The position numbers were made by a program, and so were the translations under genes. A stretch of 64,000 nt of DNA from Nitrobacteraceae bacterium AZCC 2146 (GTDB lineage Bacteria > Pseudomonadota > Alphaproteobacteria > Rhizobiales > Xanthobacteraceae): assembly GCA_036924855.1 (NCBI GenBank), contig JBAGRP010000001.1, positions 5,816,001-5,880,000 on the forward strand, in the 5' to 3' direction. A model generated the notes under the pieces. The model worked only from the letters and a program-made list of their open reading frames with translations. It made no database searches and was not told where the DNA came from. This document shows positions 55,042-63,388 of this stretch, piece by piece (the first letter of the stretch is position 1; every line of letters starts with the position of its first letter).

Positions 55042-56889
55042 ATGCCCCGCATCTCTCTCAAAATCGTCGGCGCTTCCGGACAGGGAATAAACTCCATTGG
55101 CGCGATTATCGCCAAAGGTCTCAAGAGATCTGGATACTGCGTGTTCGGCTACCGCGAGTATCCCTCTCTCATAAAAGGCGGGCACGCGAGCTATCAACTG
55201 GACGTCTCGAATGAGCGCATTTGCAGCACCGAAACGAAGGTGAACGTGCTTGTCGCGCTCAACCATCACGGTCTCGAGCTGAACATGGAGGAACTGAAAG
55301 AGGGAGGGATCGTGCTGCACGTGACGCCCGGGTGGCAGTTTCCGGAGCATCATCGGAAGCTGATCTCGGAGCGAAGCCTTCGCGTCATCTATTTCCCGGT
55401 TGATGACATTCTCAATCGCCTCGGCGCGAGGGCAATTCTGTCGAACGTGCTGCTGACCGCCTTTGTCTGGTCCATGCTTGACCAGGATATCGATGCCCTC
55501 AAGTCTCTCGTCGGAGAGACGTTCGCAAAGAAGAAAGCCCTGCTCGAACTCAACATGCGATGCCTCGATGAGGGATATTCCTTTGTCGATCCCGAGCAGG
55601 GGACGATCTCCGTCGCGTTGCCGCCGCCTGACAAAGGCTTCGCCAGCCACCTTTTGATTACCGGCAGTCAAGCGATGGGACTCGGCGCGGTTCATGCGGG
55701 GGTGCGGCTCTATGCCGCCTACCCGATGACGCCCTCCAGCCCGCTGCTGTCATTCATTGCCGAACTCGAAAACAAGACTCATATGGTGGTCAAGCAGGCG
55801 GAAGACGAAATCACCGCCGCGCAGATCGTGAGCGGGGCTATGTACATGGGAACCCGCGCGCTCACCGCCACCTCCGGTGTCGGATTTGATCTTATGAGCG
55901 AGACACTATCTCTGAATGCCATGATCGAGAACCCGACGGTGTTTGTGCTGGCGCAGCGCCCCGGTCCGGCGACCGGCCTGCCGACCTGGACGGCTCAAGG
56001 CGGTCTCTTGCAGGCCGCGAACTGCTCTGCCGGCGAATTCACGCGCTGCGTGATCTCGGTCAGCAATAGCCAGGATGCGTTCGATTTGATGCCGGTCGCA
56101 TTCAACTTGGCAGAGCAGTATCAAATCAGTGTCATTGTCCTGACCGACAAGCAGATCGCCGAGGCGCTCTACACGCAACACCCTTACGATCTGGAGAAGG
56201 CCGATATCGATCGTGGCCGGCTCGTCGTCGATCACGAGAAGCTGAAAGCGCTGAAACCTTCCGATCGATTTGACCCGCACGCCAAGGGCGGCGTTTCGTT
56301 GCGATGGCTTCCCGGCAGCGACGCGGCGACCTATTGCGCCCAGGCCGATGAACACGATGCCATGGGCGCCGTAGATGAGGCCTGCCTCAATACCAAGTTG
56401 CAAATGGAGAAGCGGTTGCGGAAGTTCCACGGATTGAAGGCGGGGCTTCCCGCGCCTCATTTGAGTGTCGGCGGTTGCAGCGCAAAGACGGCCGACTGGA
56501 TGGATGCAGGCGACGAAATCGAGTTGCTCGCGATCGGCTGGGGAAGCACCGGTGACGTGTTTCAAGACGTCATGTGCAGCGATGAACTGCGAGGGCGGAG
56601 GATTGCGTATTTGCACTACACATATCTCTGGCCGCTCCGCACCCAGGAGCTTCAGAGATTGGCAAATCGGTCGAAACGCATTGTCCTGGTGGAGCAGAAC
56701 TATCAGGGGCAGTTGGGCATGCTCATCAGGATGGACTGCGGCTTGGATATCCCGGATAAAATTCTGAAGTACGACGGTCGACCATTTTTCTACGATGAGC
56801 TTCTTTCGTTGGTGATGGAGAGATGCGCGAGCACCTCGGAAAACGAAAAGTGTGTTCCCGATTCTGAATTTGCAGGCGCCTCATCATGA
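55042..56889 (+). CDS. 2-oxoacid:acceptor oxidoreductase, fused gamma-alpha subunit
   Basis: 615 residues. The gamma domain spans about 1-190 (LKIVGASGQGINSIGAIIAK, YREYPSLIKGGHASYQLDVS). The alpha pyrimidine-binding region follows (HAGVRLYAAYPMTPSSPLLS, QAEDEITAAQIVSGAMYMGT, RALTATSGVGFDLMSE), then the domain II segment (LAIGWGSTGDVFQD, LVEQNYQGQLG). This is the KorA/PorA type that, with the beta subunit, oxidises a 2-oxoacid with CoA to acyl-CoA and CO2. The start follows the flavodoxin stop at once; the stop overlaps the beta start (ATGA). Confidence 0.92.
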   Translation: MPRISLKIVGASGQGINSIGAIIAKGLKRSGYCVFGYREYPSLIKGGHASYQLDVSNERICSTETKVNVLVALNHHGLELNMEELKEGGIVLHVTPGWQFPEHHRKLISERSLRVIYFPVDDILNRLGARAILSNVLLTAFVWSMLDQDIDALKSLVGETFAKKKALLELNMRCLDEGYSFVDPEQGTISVALPPPDKGFASHLLITGSQAMGLGAVHAGVRLYAAYPMTPSSPLLSFIAELENKTHMVVKQAEDEITAAQIVSGAMYMGTRALTATSGVGFDLMSETLSLNAMIENPTVFVLAQRPGPATGLPTWTAQGGLLQAANCSAGEFTRCVISVSNSQDAFDLMPVAFNLAEQYQISVIVLTDKQIAEALYTQHPYDLEKADIDRGRLVVDHEKLKALKPSDRFDPHAKGGVSLRWLPGSDAATYCAQADEHDAMGAVDEACLNTKLQMEKRLRKFHGLKAGLPAPHLSVGGCSAKTADWMDAGDEIELLAIGWGSTGDVFQDVMCSDELRGRRIAYLHYTYLWPLRTQELQRLANRSKRIVLVEQNYQGQLGMLIRMDCGLDIPDKILKYDGRPFFYDELLSLVMERCASTSENEKCVPDSEFAGASS

Positions 56890-57773
56890 ATATCGCTCCG
56901 CAGACCCGCCCGCCCGCTCTTTCCGAGTACTATTCGGAAACTAAATGCATCTGGTGTGACGGTTGCGGCAACTACGGCATTTGGACAGCCGTGAAGCATG
57001 CGTTGGTAGAACTGAATTTGCATCCGTGGCAGGTTTGCCTTTGCTACGATGTCGGTTGTCACGGCAACGGCTCGGACAAAATGGAGGGCTACCGCTTCCA
57101 CGGGCTCCATGGTCGAGTCATCCCGTTCGCGGCGGGCGCGAAGCTTGCAAATATGAATGTTCCGGTGATCGCCTTCGGCGGGGATGGCGCGACTTTCTCG
57201 GAGGGTATCGGGCATTTGATCCATGGCGTGAGGAGCAATTATCCCATCACGTTCGTCCTGCACAACAATGCAAACTACGGGCTAACGACCGGGCAGGCGA
57301 GTTCGCTCACGCCACAGGGCCAACCAATGAACACAAGCCCCAACGGGGTCCCCGAGCATACGTTGGCGAGCATGGACCTGATCTTCTCGCTCAATCCCAC
57401 CTTCGTTGCCCGAGGCTTTAGCGGTGACATTAAACTAATGACTCGCATTCTCAAAGCCGCCATCCAGCACCGTGGCTTTGCCTTTGTCGACATGCTGCAG
57501 GCGTGTCCGACATACAATCACTTCGCGACGCACGAATATCTGTTGGACAGGTACTTCGATGCAGATGCCGATGGTCACGACTCAAGCAATTTGCAGCAGG
57601 CGAAGGCGCTTGCTACGCAGGTTCAGGATCGCATCGCCTGCGGCATTCTCTATCAACGCGAAGACATTCCGCACTTCTACAATCGGCTAATTCCGCGGCA
57701 AGGGCTCGCGACGACCTGCGTGGAGGAGGTGCGGAGGTATGACGTGAGCGAGTATTGGAAGGAACTGGTGTAA
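56886..57773 (+). CDS. 2-oxoacid:acceptor oxidoreductase, beta (TPP-binding) subunit
   Basis: 295 residues. The N-terminal CIWCDGCGNYGIW and a later Cys (VGCHGNG region) are placed to bind the single 4Fe-4S cluster. Thiamine diphosphate and magnesium are bound by FGGDGATFSEG...NNANYGLTTGQ. The TPQGQPMNTSPNGVPEHTL segment is typical of KorB-type subunits. No separate ferredoxin-like delta subunit is encoded nearby, so electrons probably pass straight to the flavodoxin-like protein. The 2-oxoacid preference (2-oxoglutarate, pyruvate or branched-chain) cannot be fixed by eye. Confidence 0.92.
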   Translation: MNIAPQTRPPALSEYYSETKCIWCDGCGNYGIWTAVKHALVELNLHPWQVCLCYDVGCHGNGSDKMEGYRFHGLHGRVIPFAAGAKLANMNVPVIAFGGDGATFSEGIGHLIHGVRSNYPITFVLHNNANYGLTTGQASSLTPQGQPMNTSPNGVPEHTLASMDLIFSLNPTFVARGFSGDIKLMTRILKAAIQHRGFAFVDMLQACPTYNHFATHEYLLDRYFDADADGHDSSNLQQAKALATQVQDRIACGILYQREDIPHFYNRLIPRQGLATTCVEEVRRYDVSEYWKELV

Positions 57774-58165
57774 GAAAATTTCACCGTTGGGAACGCGGAT
57801 TCGCGTTGGTGCCGATACCAGCCAGGATGTGGTGATAGCATCTTAATGTTCCACGAATTACCACCGAAGGCACCAGGCGTCGCTTTTGCGGGCCGTGGAC
57901 GACACTGCAGACATTTCTGTGCCTCCCGTCGGCCCGAGAAATTCGGGCGTCGGTCAGCGACTGTTCCGCTTTCCGCTACAGAGATGCGACGAAAATGAGG
58001 CTATCGAATTGTTTCGTAGGACGGAACCCACTTCCATCATTTGCCAAGGAGACAGTCATCACCGTCGCATGGCCGCTTGCCGAGTGGATAAGGGCCGTCC
58101 TTATCGAAGCGAGGCGATATTGCGCGTAACGAGCCCGGGACGGGCTCACCATCAAGGAGACAAAC
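57774..58165. other. Intergenic, no gene seen
   Basis: A small hairpin AACGCG-GATT-CGCGTT at 57792-57807 follows the beta-subunit gene but lacks a T-tract. The 140-codon frame through this region runs into the next gene in another frame and is not supported. Confidence 0.45.
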
Positions 58166-59116
58166 ATGTCAGGCATCCATCACGTGACAGCAATCGCAGG
58201 CGATCCTCTCAAGAATCTCGACTTCTACACGCGCGATCTCGGTCTGCGGTTCGTCAAGAAGACGGTCAACTTCGACGATCCGTCGACTTATCACTTCTAC
58301 TACGGTGACGAGACCGGTAGTCCGGGCACCATTCTTACCTTCTTCCCTTGGACAACAGCCCTGGCAGGCCGGCGCGGTGTCGGCGAAACGCGCCAGACCG
58401 CCTTCCGCGTCCCGCTGCGCTCAATGGGCTATTGGACCCAGCGCTTCATTGAGAAGGGAATTCCCCACCAGGCGCTGGAGAAGCGCTTCGGTGAGCCTGT
58501 CCTGCCTTTCACGGATTCGGATGGTATGGCGCTCGCGCTCGTCGGAGTCGCCGGCGCCGAGAATGAGCCAGGCTCGAGCAACGGGGAGATCCCCTCCGAA
58601 CATTCGATCCTCGGTTTCCACGGCGTGACGTTGCTTCTCGACAGCGCGGAGAAGACCGCGGCGATCCTGACTGATGTGTTCGGCTTCCGCGAGGTCGCCC
58701 GGGAAGGATCGGTGATCCGTTTCGTGGCAGCCGGCGACGCGAACGGTAGCGTGGTCGACATCTACGAAACCAAGGAGTTATTGCGGGGACATCAGGGACG
58801 CGGTTCGGTGCATCACATCGCCTTCCGCGCGGCGGATGACGCGCAGCAGGCGCAGATGGCCGAGAAACTGATCCGGGCGCACGGAAGGCACCCGACCGAA
58901 CAGAAGGACCGCAACTATTTCCGCTCGATCTACTTCCGCGAGCCCGGCGGCGTTTTGTTCGAGATCGCGACCGATATTCCCGGATTCTCGGTCGACGAAC
59001 CGGTCGAGACCCTTGGTCGGGACCTGAAACTGCCGAAGTTCCTCGAGGCGCGCCGCAAGGAGATCGAGGGGGTGCTGCCCGTTTTGGAAGAGGCACCGTC
59101 ATTGCGAGGAGCGTAG
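58166..59116 (+). CDS. Ring-cleaving dioxygenase, VOC superfamily (MhqO-like)
   Basis: 316 residues with AAGGAGACAAAC upstream. Two VOC modules: the first opens GIHHVTAIAGDPLKNLDFYT (metal His), the second GFHGVTLLLDSAEKTAAILT. Later ligands are in HHIAFRAADD and the Glu of GGVLFEIATD. This matches the MhqO/LinE-like hydroquinone extradiol dioxygenases, which open dihydroxylated rings or act on quinone adducts. It is a single-gene unit. Its last five codons lie inside an 83-bp dispersed repeat, which supplies the stop codon. Confidence 0.85.
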   Translation: MSGIHHVTAIAGDPLKNLDFYTRDLGLRFVKKTVNFDDPSTYHFYYGDETGSPGTILTFFPWTTALAGRRGVGETRQTAFRVPLRSMGYWTQRFIEKGIPHQALEKRFGEPVLPFTDSDGMALALVGVAGAENEPGSSNGEIPSEHSILGFHGVTLLLDSAEKTAAILTDVFGFREVAREGSVIRFVAAGDANGSVVDIYETKELLRGHQGRGSVHHIAFRAADDAQQAQMAEKLIRAHGRHPTEQKDRNYFRSIYFREPGGVLFEIATDIPGFSVDEPVETLGRDLKLPKFLEARRKEIEGVLPVLEEAPSLRGA

Positions 59117-59179
59117 CGATGAACAATCCGTGCCTCCGCAAGCGGCGAGATGGATTGCTTCGCTTCGCTCGCAATGACG
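59097..59179. repeat. 83-bp dispersed palindromic element (Bradyrhizobium REP-like)
   Basis: Perfect 12-bp terminal inverted repeats CGTCATTGCGAG (59097-59108) and CTCGCAATGACG (59168-59179), with inner parts GGAGCGTAGCGATGAACAAT and GATTGCTTCGCTTCG. I recognise this as an element common between bradyrhizobial genes. Antisense frames through it give SLRAKRSNP, a common false ORF. Confidence 0.85.
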
Positions 59180-59227
59180 GCGGCGGATGTGAGTCGGACT
59201 GTGAATCAATAACGAAAACCACAGCAC

Positions 59228-59365
59228 ATGAGCGAGAGCCATATCGTCCTGCAAAGTCGGGATAAAGGCCCGCTCACCATCACCGTGAACCGCCCGGCGC
59301 GGCGCAATGCGCTGAACCCGGACATAGCGCGCGGCCTGGTGAAGGCGGCGCGGAGGACTGCGTAG
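59228..59365 (+). pseudogene. Enoyl-CoA hydratase/isomerase N-terminal fragment
   Basis: 45 codons from ATG 59228 (GPLTITVNRPARRNALNPDI), the first strand pair of a crotonase, ending at a TAG where the active-site region should follow. The remaining 200 residues are absent. Left by a deletion next to the following relic. Confidence 0.65.
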
Positions 59366-59405
59366 CTGAGGCTGCGCGCTCTATTCATCGCGGCCGCGCG
59401 CTGAC

Positions 59406-59729
59406 ATGGTTTCGCTCGGAACGAGGTTCATTGTCACCGAAGAGAGCATGGCGCCTCGCGCGCAAAAGGAGATGATCATCTCCTCATCCATCGAGGACCT
59501 CGTCTTTACGGACGAGATCTCGGGACTGGGGGCGAGCTTTCTCAAGCAAACCATCACGAAATTCCGGCGGCCTGCACAGGGCCCCGTACAATTCAACGTG
59601 GCCCAGGAAATCGGCCCGAAGGTCTGGGAGGACTATTGGTCGCCGAGCCATCTGGCCAGCAGCCACCTGCACGGGCGGCGGTCTGCATATGACCGCTTCT
59701 TGCGGGACGATCTATTACCGATGCGTTAG
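59406..59729 (+). pseudogene. Nitronate monooxygenase/dioxygenase C-terminal fragment
   Basis: 107 codons beginning SLGTRFIVTEESMAPRAQKE, then DEISGLGASFLKQTI. This is the C-terminal third of 2-nitropropane dioxygenase-like FMN enzymes, whose FMN-binding glycine loop would lie just upstream but is missing. The tail diverges. Not expected to fold. Confidence 0.65.
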
Positions 59730-59914
59730 CGTCGGTTTGGCGCGCTGAGGTGCGCTCTCCGAGGAAACCGGAAGCGCCTTATCCGGGTGCCACTTTGGCT
59801 TTTGACCCCATGCAGAAGTGAGCCACAGCGGCTCGCGCATCGCCGGTCGGACGAGACTTAGAACAAGACCGCCTGCCGAATTTGGTCTGTCGAAAGCTGC
59901 CGCCCAGGCACCTC

Positions 59915-61069
59915 TCAACCTGACGCTGCGACAATAGGCTTAATCTTCGTCGGTGCTTTGTCAGCGTTCTTCGACCAAAACCGGTAGTACGCCAGCGCGG
60001 TCATCATCAAGATACCGACAATGCTCACTACGATCTGCATCCAGATGGCGCCGGAAACCTCGACCAACGCGAAATGTGCAGCAAAGGATAGGAATATGCC
60101 GGCGCAAAACACTTCGAGCGACTGCTGACCGCATTTGATTGCGGGCCGAAAGATCCACCATTCTAACCCCGGCCAATCGCGTGGCAGCAGACGAACGACA
60201 AAGAAAGCGAACGCAATAAAGTGTAGCAAGCGATAGGGCGCGAGGTTGGTTTTGTCGTTCGGATTGAAGGCGCCGTAGATCTCCGGCGGGATCAGTGACC
60301 GCAGTTCATCAAACCGGGCCGCCAATGTCATCATCAGAGCGAATATAAGATAAGCGGTGCCAAGCACCAACGCGGTACGCGATCGAATGAATGGCATCGC
60401 CTGTGCCGATCCACCAAGTGCAAACCACGCCCCGAACGTGAACAGAAACTGCCACGCGAATGGATTGAAATACCAGACGCCACTTGGATAGGCCGGAACG
60501 TTCCAGCCGAAGTGCCTGGCCATCAAATAGAGCAACGCCGAAGCGGCCAGGGTCATATTGGGTCTGCGCAGCATCAGCCATAGTATCGGCGGGAAAACCC
60601 CCATCAGCACGATGTAAAGCGGCAGCACATCCATGTTCACCGGCTTGAAGCGAAGTATCAGTCCCTCGAACAAGAACTGCGCCGGATTTGCCAGGAAACC
60701 CCGTATGTTGAATTCATCGGTGAAACTGGAGTTGCCATACCTCTGCGCGAGATATCCGATTTCGGCGAGGTAAAGCACGAAAAGGAAGACATGGGCGACA
60801 TAGATCTGCCAGACGCGCTTCAGAAGCCTCGACGCGCCGATGATAAACCCATGTTCGAGCATCATCCGTGCAAAGACAAAGGCGACAGTGTAGCCGGAAA
60901 TGAAGATGAAGAGATCCGCCGCATCGCTGAAGCCGTAGTTCCGCGTTGTCACCCAGTTCACGATGTTGTTGGGGATATGGTCCAGGAAGATTCCCCAATT
61001 TGCCACACCTCGGAATAGGTCGAGTCGGAGATCTCTGCCTTTCACCGGGAGCGTCGCGAGAATCTTCAT
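59915..61069 (-). CDS. OpgC-like membrane protein
   Basis: 384 residues with about ten membrane helices. The start GRDLRLDLFRGVANWGIFLD followed by HIPNNIVNW is the OpgC signature (acyltransferase-3 relative), as is DAADLFIFISGYTVAFVF. OpgC in enterobacteria succinylates periplasmic glucans; many rhizobial homologues are of unknown role. The ATG at 61069 has only a weak ribosome site. No other glucan genes are nearby. Confidence 0.85.
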   Translation of the reverse strand: MKILATLPVKGRDLRLDLFRGVANWGIFLDHIPNNIVNWVTTRNYGFSDAADLFIFISGYTVAFVFARMMLEHGFIIGASRLLKRVWQIYVAHVFLFVLYLAEIGYLAQRYGNSSFTDEFNIRGFLANPAQFLFEGLILRFKPVNMDVLPLYIVLMGVFPPILWLMLRRPNMTLAASALLYLMARHFGWNVPAYPSGVWYFNPFAWQFLFTFGAWFALGGSAQAMPFIRSRTALVLGTAYLIFALMMTLAARFDELRSLIPPEIYGAFNPNDKTNLAPYRLLHFIAFAFFVVRLLPRDWPGLEWWIFRPAIKCGQQSLEVFCAGIFLSFAAHFALVEVSGAIWMQIVVSIVGILMMTALAYYRFWSKNADKAPTKIKPIVAASG

Positions 61070-61595
61070 CGTTAATGCACCGAAGTTGTAACATGCGGTA
61101 TCTCTTCCGCCGACTGCTTGCCTGCGCAGCGCACCCTTCGTTTACGGCGTCTAGAGCCTGCCCCCAGCATTTCGACGTGGTCGCTCTGAGCATAGTTGCC
61201 GATAACTACTCGTATTGTACAATTGTGCGCATTCTGGATTGGGCTTTCATTCAGCCTGCAATATCCGCTCCTTAGGCCGAGGGATCGGCGTCTAAAATTG
61301 ACGCCCTACCAATCCCTTATCCAGTCAGGCCTCCCTTTCAGAGATTCCAGTTTCAACCGACTGATAGGAGAGGGTGCGCGCCTCCAGCGCAACGCAAGCA
61401 CTTGGCGGCAACGCCGAACGCCGCGACTAGCGGAGCGCGCATTGGACGGCGCAAGAAATCGTCTCCTCGCCCAGATGCTCCATTTAGAAGCCCCCTATGG
61501 TGGCAAAGGCAGAACCGAGCTACTTGCCGTGATGCGAAGCACGATCGAACGCTCCGTTGGGGAGCCCTTGGAAAGGTGCGACAACTCGGCGAGAC
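61070..61595. other. Intergenic, no supported gene
   Basis: A long plus-strand frame from 61196 runs through, but its first 130 codons show no domain; only the last part (from about 61640) is recognisable as a kinase relic. Confidence 0.45.
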
Positions 61596-61639
61596 GTATC
61601 CGGATTTCAGACAGGAAGACTCACTTCCCGGCCCGACGA

Positions 61640-61992
61640 GCACCATTGGTGCGCCGTTTTGAACACCTCGACCTCGCGACGGTGATCAAGGTTTCGCAAG
61701 CCGTCTCAAGTGAGATCGTGCTCGAAAATCTGACCGATACGCTCATGCACACTGCAATGGAGCAGGTAGGCGCCGAGCGAGCGCTGTTGATTATGTGGTG
61801 CGGCCTCGTATCGAGGCAGTAGCTACGACCAGCGGCGATACGGTGACCGAACGTCTGGTCGACGAGGCTGTGACCGAGGGCGTGCTGCCCGAGTCGGTGC
61901 TGCACTACGTCCTGCGCACCCGCGAGAGTGTTGTTCTAGACGATGCCGCGGCCCAGTCCCCGTATGGCGTAGATTCGTATAGCCGAGTCTGA
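61640..61992 (+). pseudogene. GAF-region relic of a giant hybrid kinase
   Basis: The frame reads FEHLDLATVIKVSQAVSSEI then VLENLTDTLMHTAMEQVGAE and, after a shift near 61795, PRIEAVATTSGD ... VLRTRESVVLDDA. This aligns residue by residue with the GAF start of the 49-54 kb kinase (VERLDLTTVIKMSEAVAGEI, VIRTQSQVILDDA). The bases are clearly more different than in the 850-bp duplication, so this is an older paralogue that decayed. Confidence 0.65.
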
Positions 61993-62211
61993 CCTGTTGC
62001 GGAAGCGGTTGGCTTTAAGGGCGAGCGCTATGCACCTTCGTATCGTTCCGTGACCCCCTTTGGATACCCGACGATTACCTACGTTCAATTGAGCCACTGA
62101 TCGCAATCGTCTTAGGCTGGATGCGTCGCAAAAGCGCACAGGCCCATGAAGTGCGACGGTAAAAAAAGGATGATCGACGAATAGCCACGATATTACCAAG
62201 GGGAGGCTGCA

Positions 62212-62433
62212 ATGCTGAACTGCTCCGAAAGTCCTAGATCTGGCAGAGTCGCGCGATGCGCAGTTTGCGATGGCAAGTTTGGTCTCGTCCGGCACTACTC
62301 GTGGCGAACCCCGCTTTGTTCCAAGAAGTGCGTCGATCGCTTCAGAGCTCGCCGGGCAAGTGACCGCAATTGGTTGGCCTGGCTCCAAATCGCCTTTAAC
62401 CGGGAGCCAGAAAACCGCGCGAGGGCTCTATGA
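62212..62433 (+). CDS. Small zinc-ribbon-like protein
   Basis: 73 residues with GGGGAGGCTGCA upstream. Two Cys pairs, CAVCDGKFG and CSKKCVDRF, are spaced like a small treble-clef/zinc ribbon, in a basic protein. The context HYSWRTPLCSKKCVDRFRAR resembles small bradyrhizobial proteins of unknown role. Its stop overlaps the next start (ATGA at 62430), so the two are translationally coupled. Function not known. Confidence 0.65.
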   Translation: MLNCSESPRSGRVARCAVCDGKFGLVRHYSWRTPLCSKKCVDRFRARRASDRNWLAWLQIAFNREPENRARAL

Positions 62434-62651
62434 CATTTCGGCAGATCTCACAACGAGGCAAACAATACTTAAAAGCAGCACAGACTATGCTCCACGCTGC
62501 CCAAACCATGACCGACCGAGCGATTGCGGGTCAGCTTAAGGCCCTTGCCGACGACTGCCAGCGGCGAGCTGAGAAAGCTTCTCATGTTGATGCGGCCAAA
62601 GCATCCGCTCGATCGGCTGCTAACGCTAGAGGCGAGTGGTACATCACCTGA
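62430..62651 (+). CDS. Small helical protein
   Basis: 73 residues, almost wholly helical and Ala-rich (YLKAAQTMLHAAQTMTDRAI, LADDCQRRAEKA). Similar short proteins are common in Bradyrhizobium but uncharacterised. Coupled by ATGA overlap to the zinc-ribbon-like gene upstream, so the two may be partners. Confidence 0.6.
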   Translation: MTFRQISQRGKQYLKAAQTMLHAAQTMTDRAIAGQLKALADDCQRRAEKASHVDAAKASARSAANARGEWYIT

Positions 62652-62884
62652 TGGGCAGCTTCACAGCCCAACCTGCGGGTTAAATGCCTGTGACGTTGGG
62701 ATGCCCGGCGCGCGGCCCAGTAACGAGCTTTTTATTCCTTCGTTACCGTCTGCAGAGCTTCAAGTTGGGGCTGATATCCTATCAGAATAAAATGATTTTC
62801 GTTCTTGGATATCTGTTCTGACCGGACGTCGAACGTGGCTATGGGCGGGATTTCACGGGAGCCGGACAGTATCGACCAAGTTCA

Positions 62885-63365
62885 GACGGCATTGGTCACC
62901 AGAACAAATTGCTGGCTGGCTCAAGCGCACATATCAAGGGGAACTGCAGAAGCAGGTGTCGCACGAGACGATCTATCGCAGCTTGTTCATTCAAGCGCGA
63001 GGCGTTCTGAAAAAAGAGCTGCTCGAGCACCTGAGAGCGAAACGCGCCATCCGCCGCTCCAGGCATGCCAGCCTTAAACGGAACGGGCTCGGGCAGATCA
63101 AGAACGCTGTGTCCATCAGCGAAAGGCCGGCATCCGCTGAAGGTCGCGCCGTGCCGGGCCATTGGGAGGGGGACCTGATCGGCGGGTTCCGGAACAGCTA
63201 GGTCGCAACGCTTGTCGAGCGTGGTTCGCGCTACGTGTGCTAGGCAAGGTTGCGAACAAAGATACTGAAAGCGTCGTCTCGGCGCTGATCAAACAATCGC
63301 AGAGATTGCCCACTGAACTTTACCGATCGCTAACATTGGGCAGAGGTAAAGAGCTGGTCGTCCGT
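62885..63365 (+). mobile_element. IS30-family transposase relic
   Basis: Begins mid-protein (HWSPEQIAGWLKR in one frame, then VSHETIYRSLFIQARGVLKK and GRAVPGHWEGDLIGG with the first catalytic Asp). A TAG at 63199 and further shifts follow; VATLVERGSRYV and NKDTESVVSALIKQSQRLP appear in different frames. The end is cut by the next element. Confidence 0.75.
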
Positions 63366-63388
63366 GAAGTTTCCCGCAACGCGCTGGT

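Noticed and set aside
57792..57807. Terminator after the oxidoreductase operon
   Set aside because: The hairpin is only 6 bp and has no T-tract.
58509..59222. 237-codon minus-strand frame beginning near SLRAKRSNP
   Set aside because: The recognisable part is the translated dispersed repeat; the rest is antisense to the dioxygenase gene.
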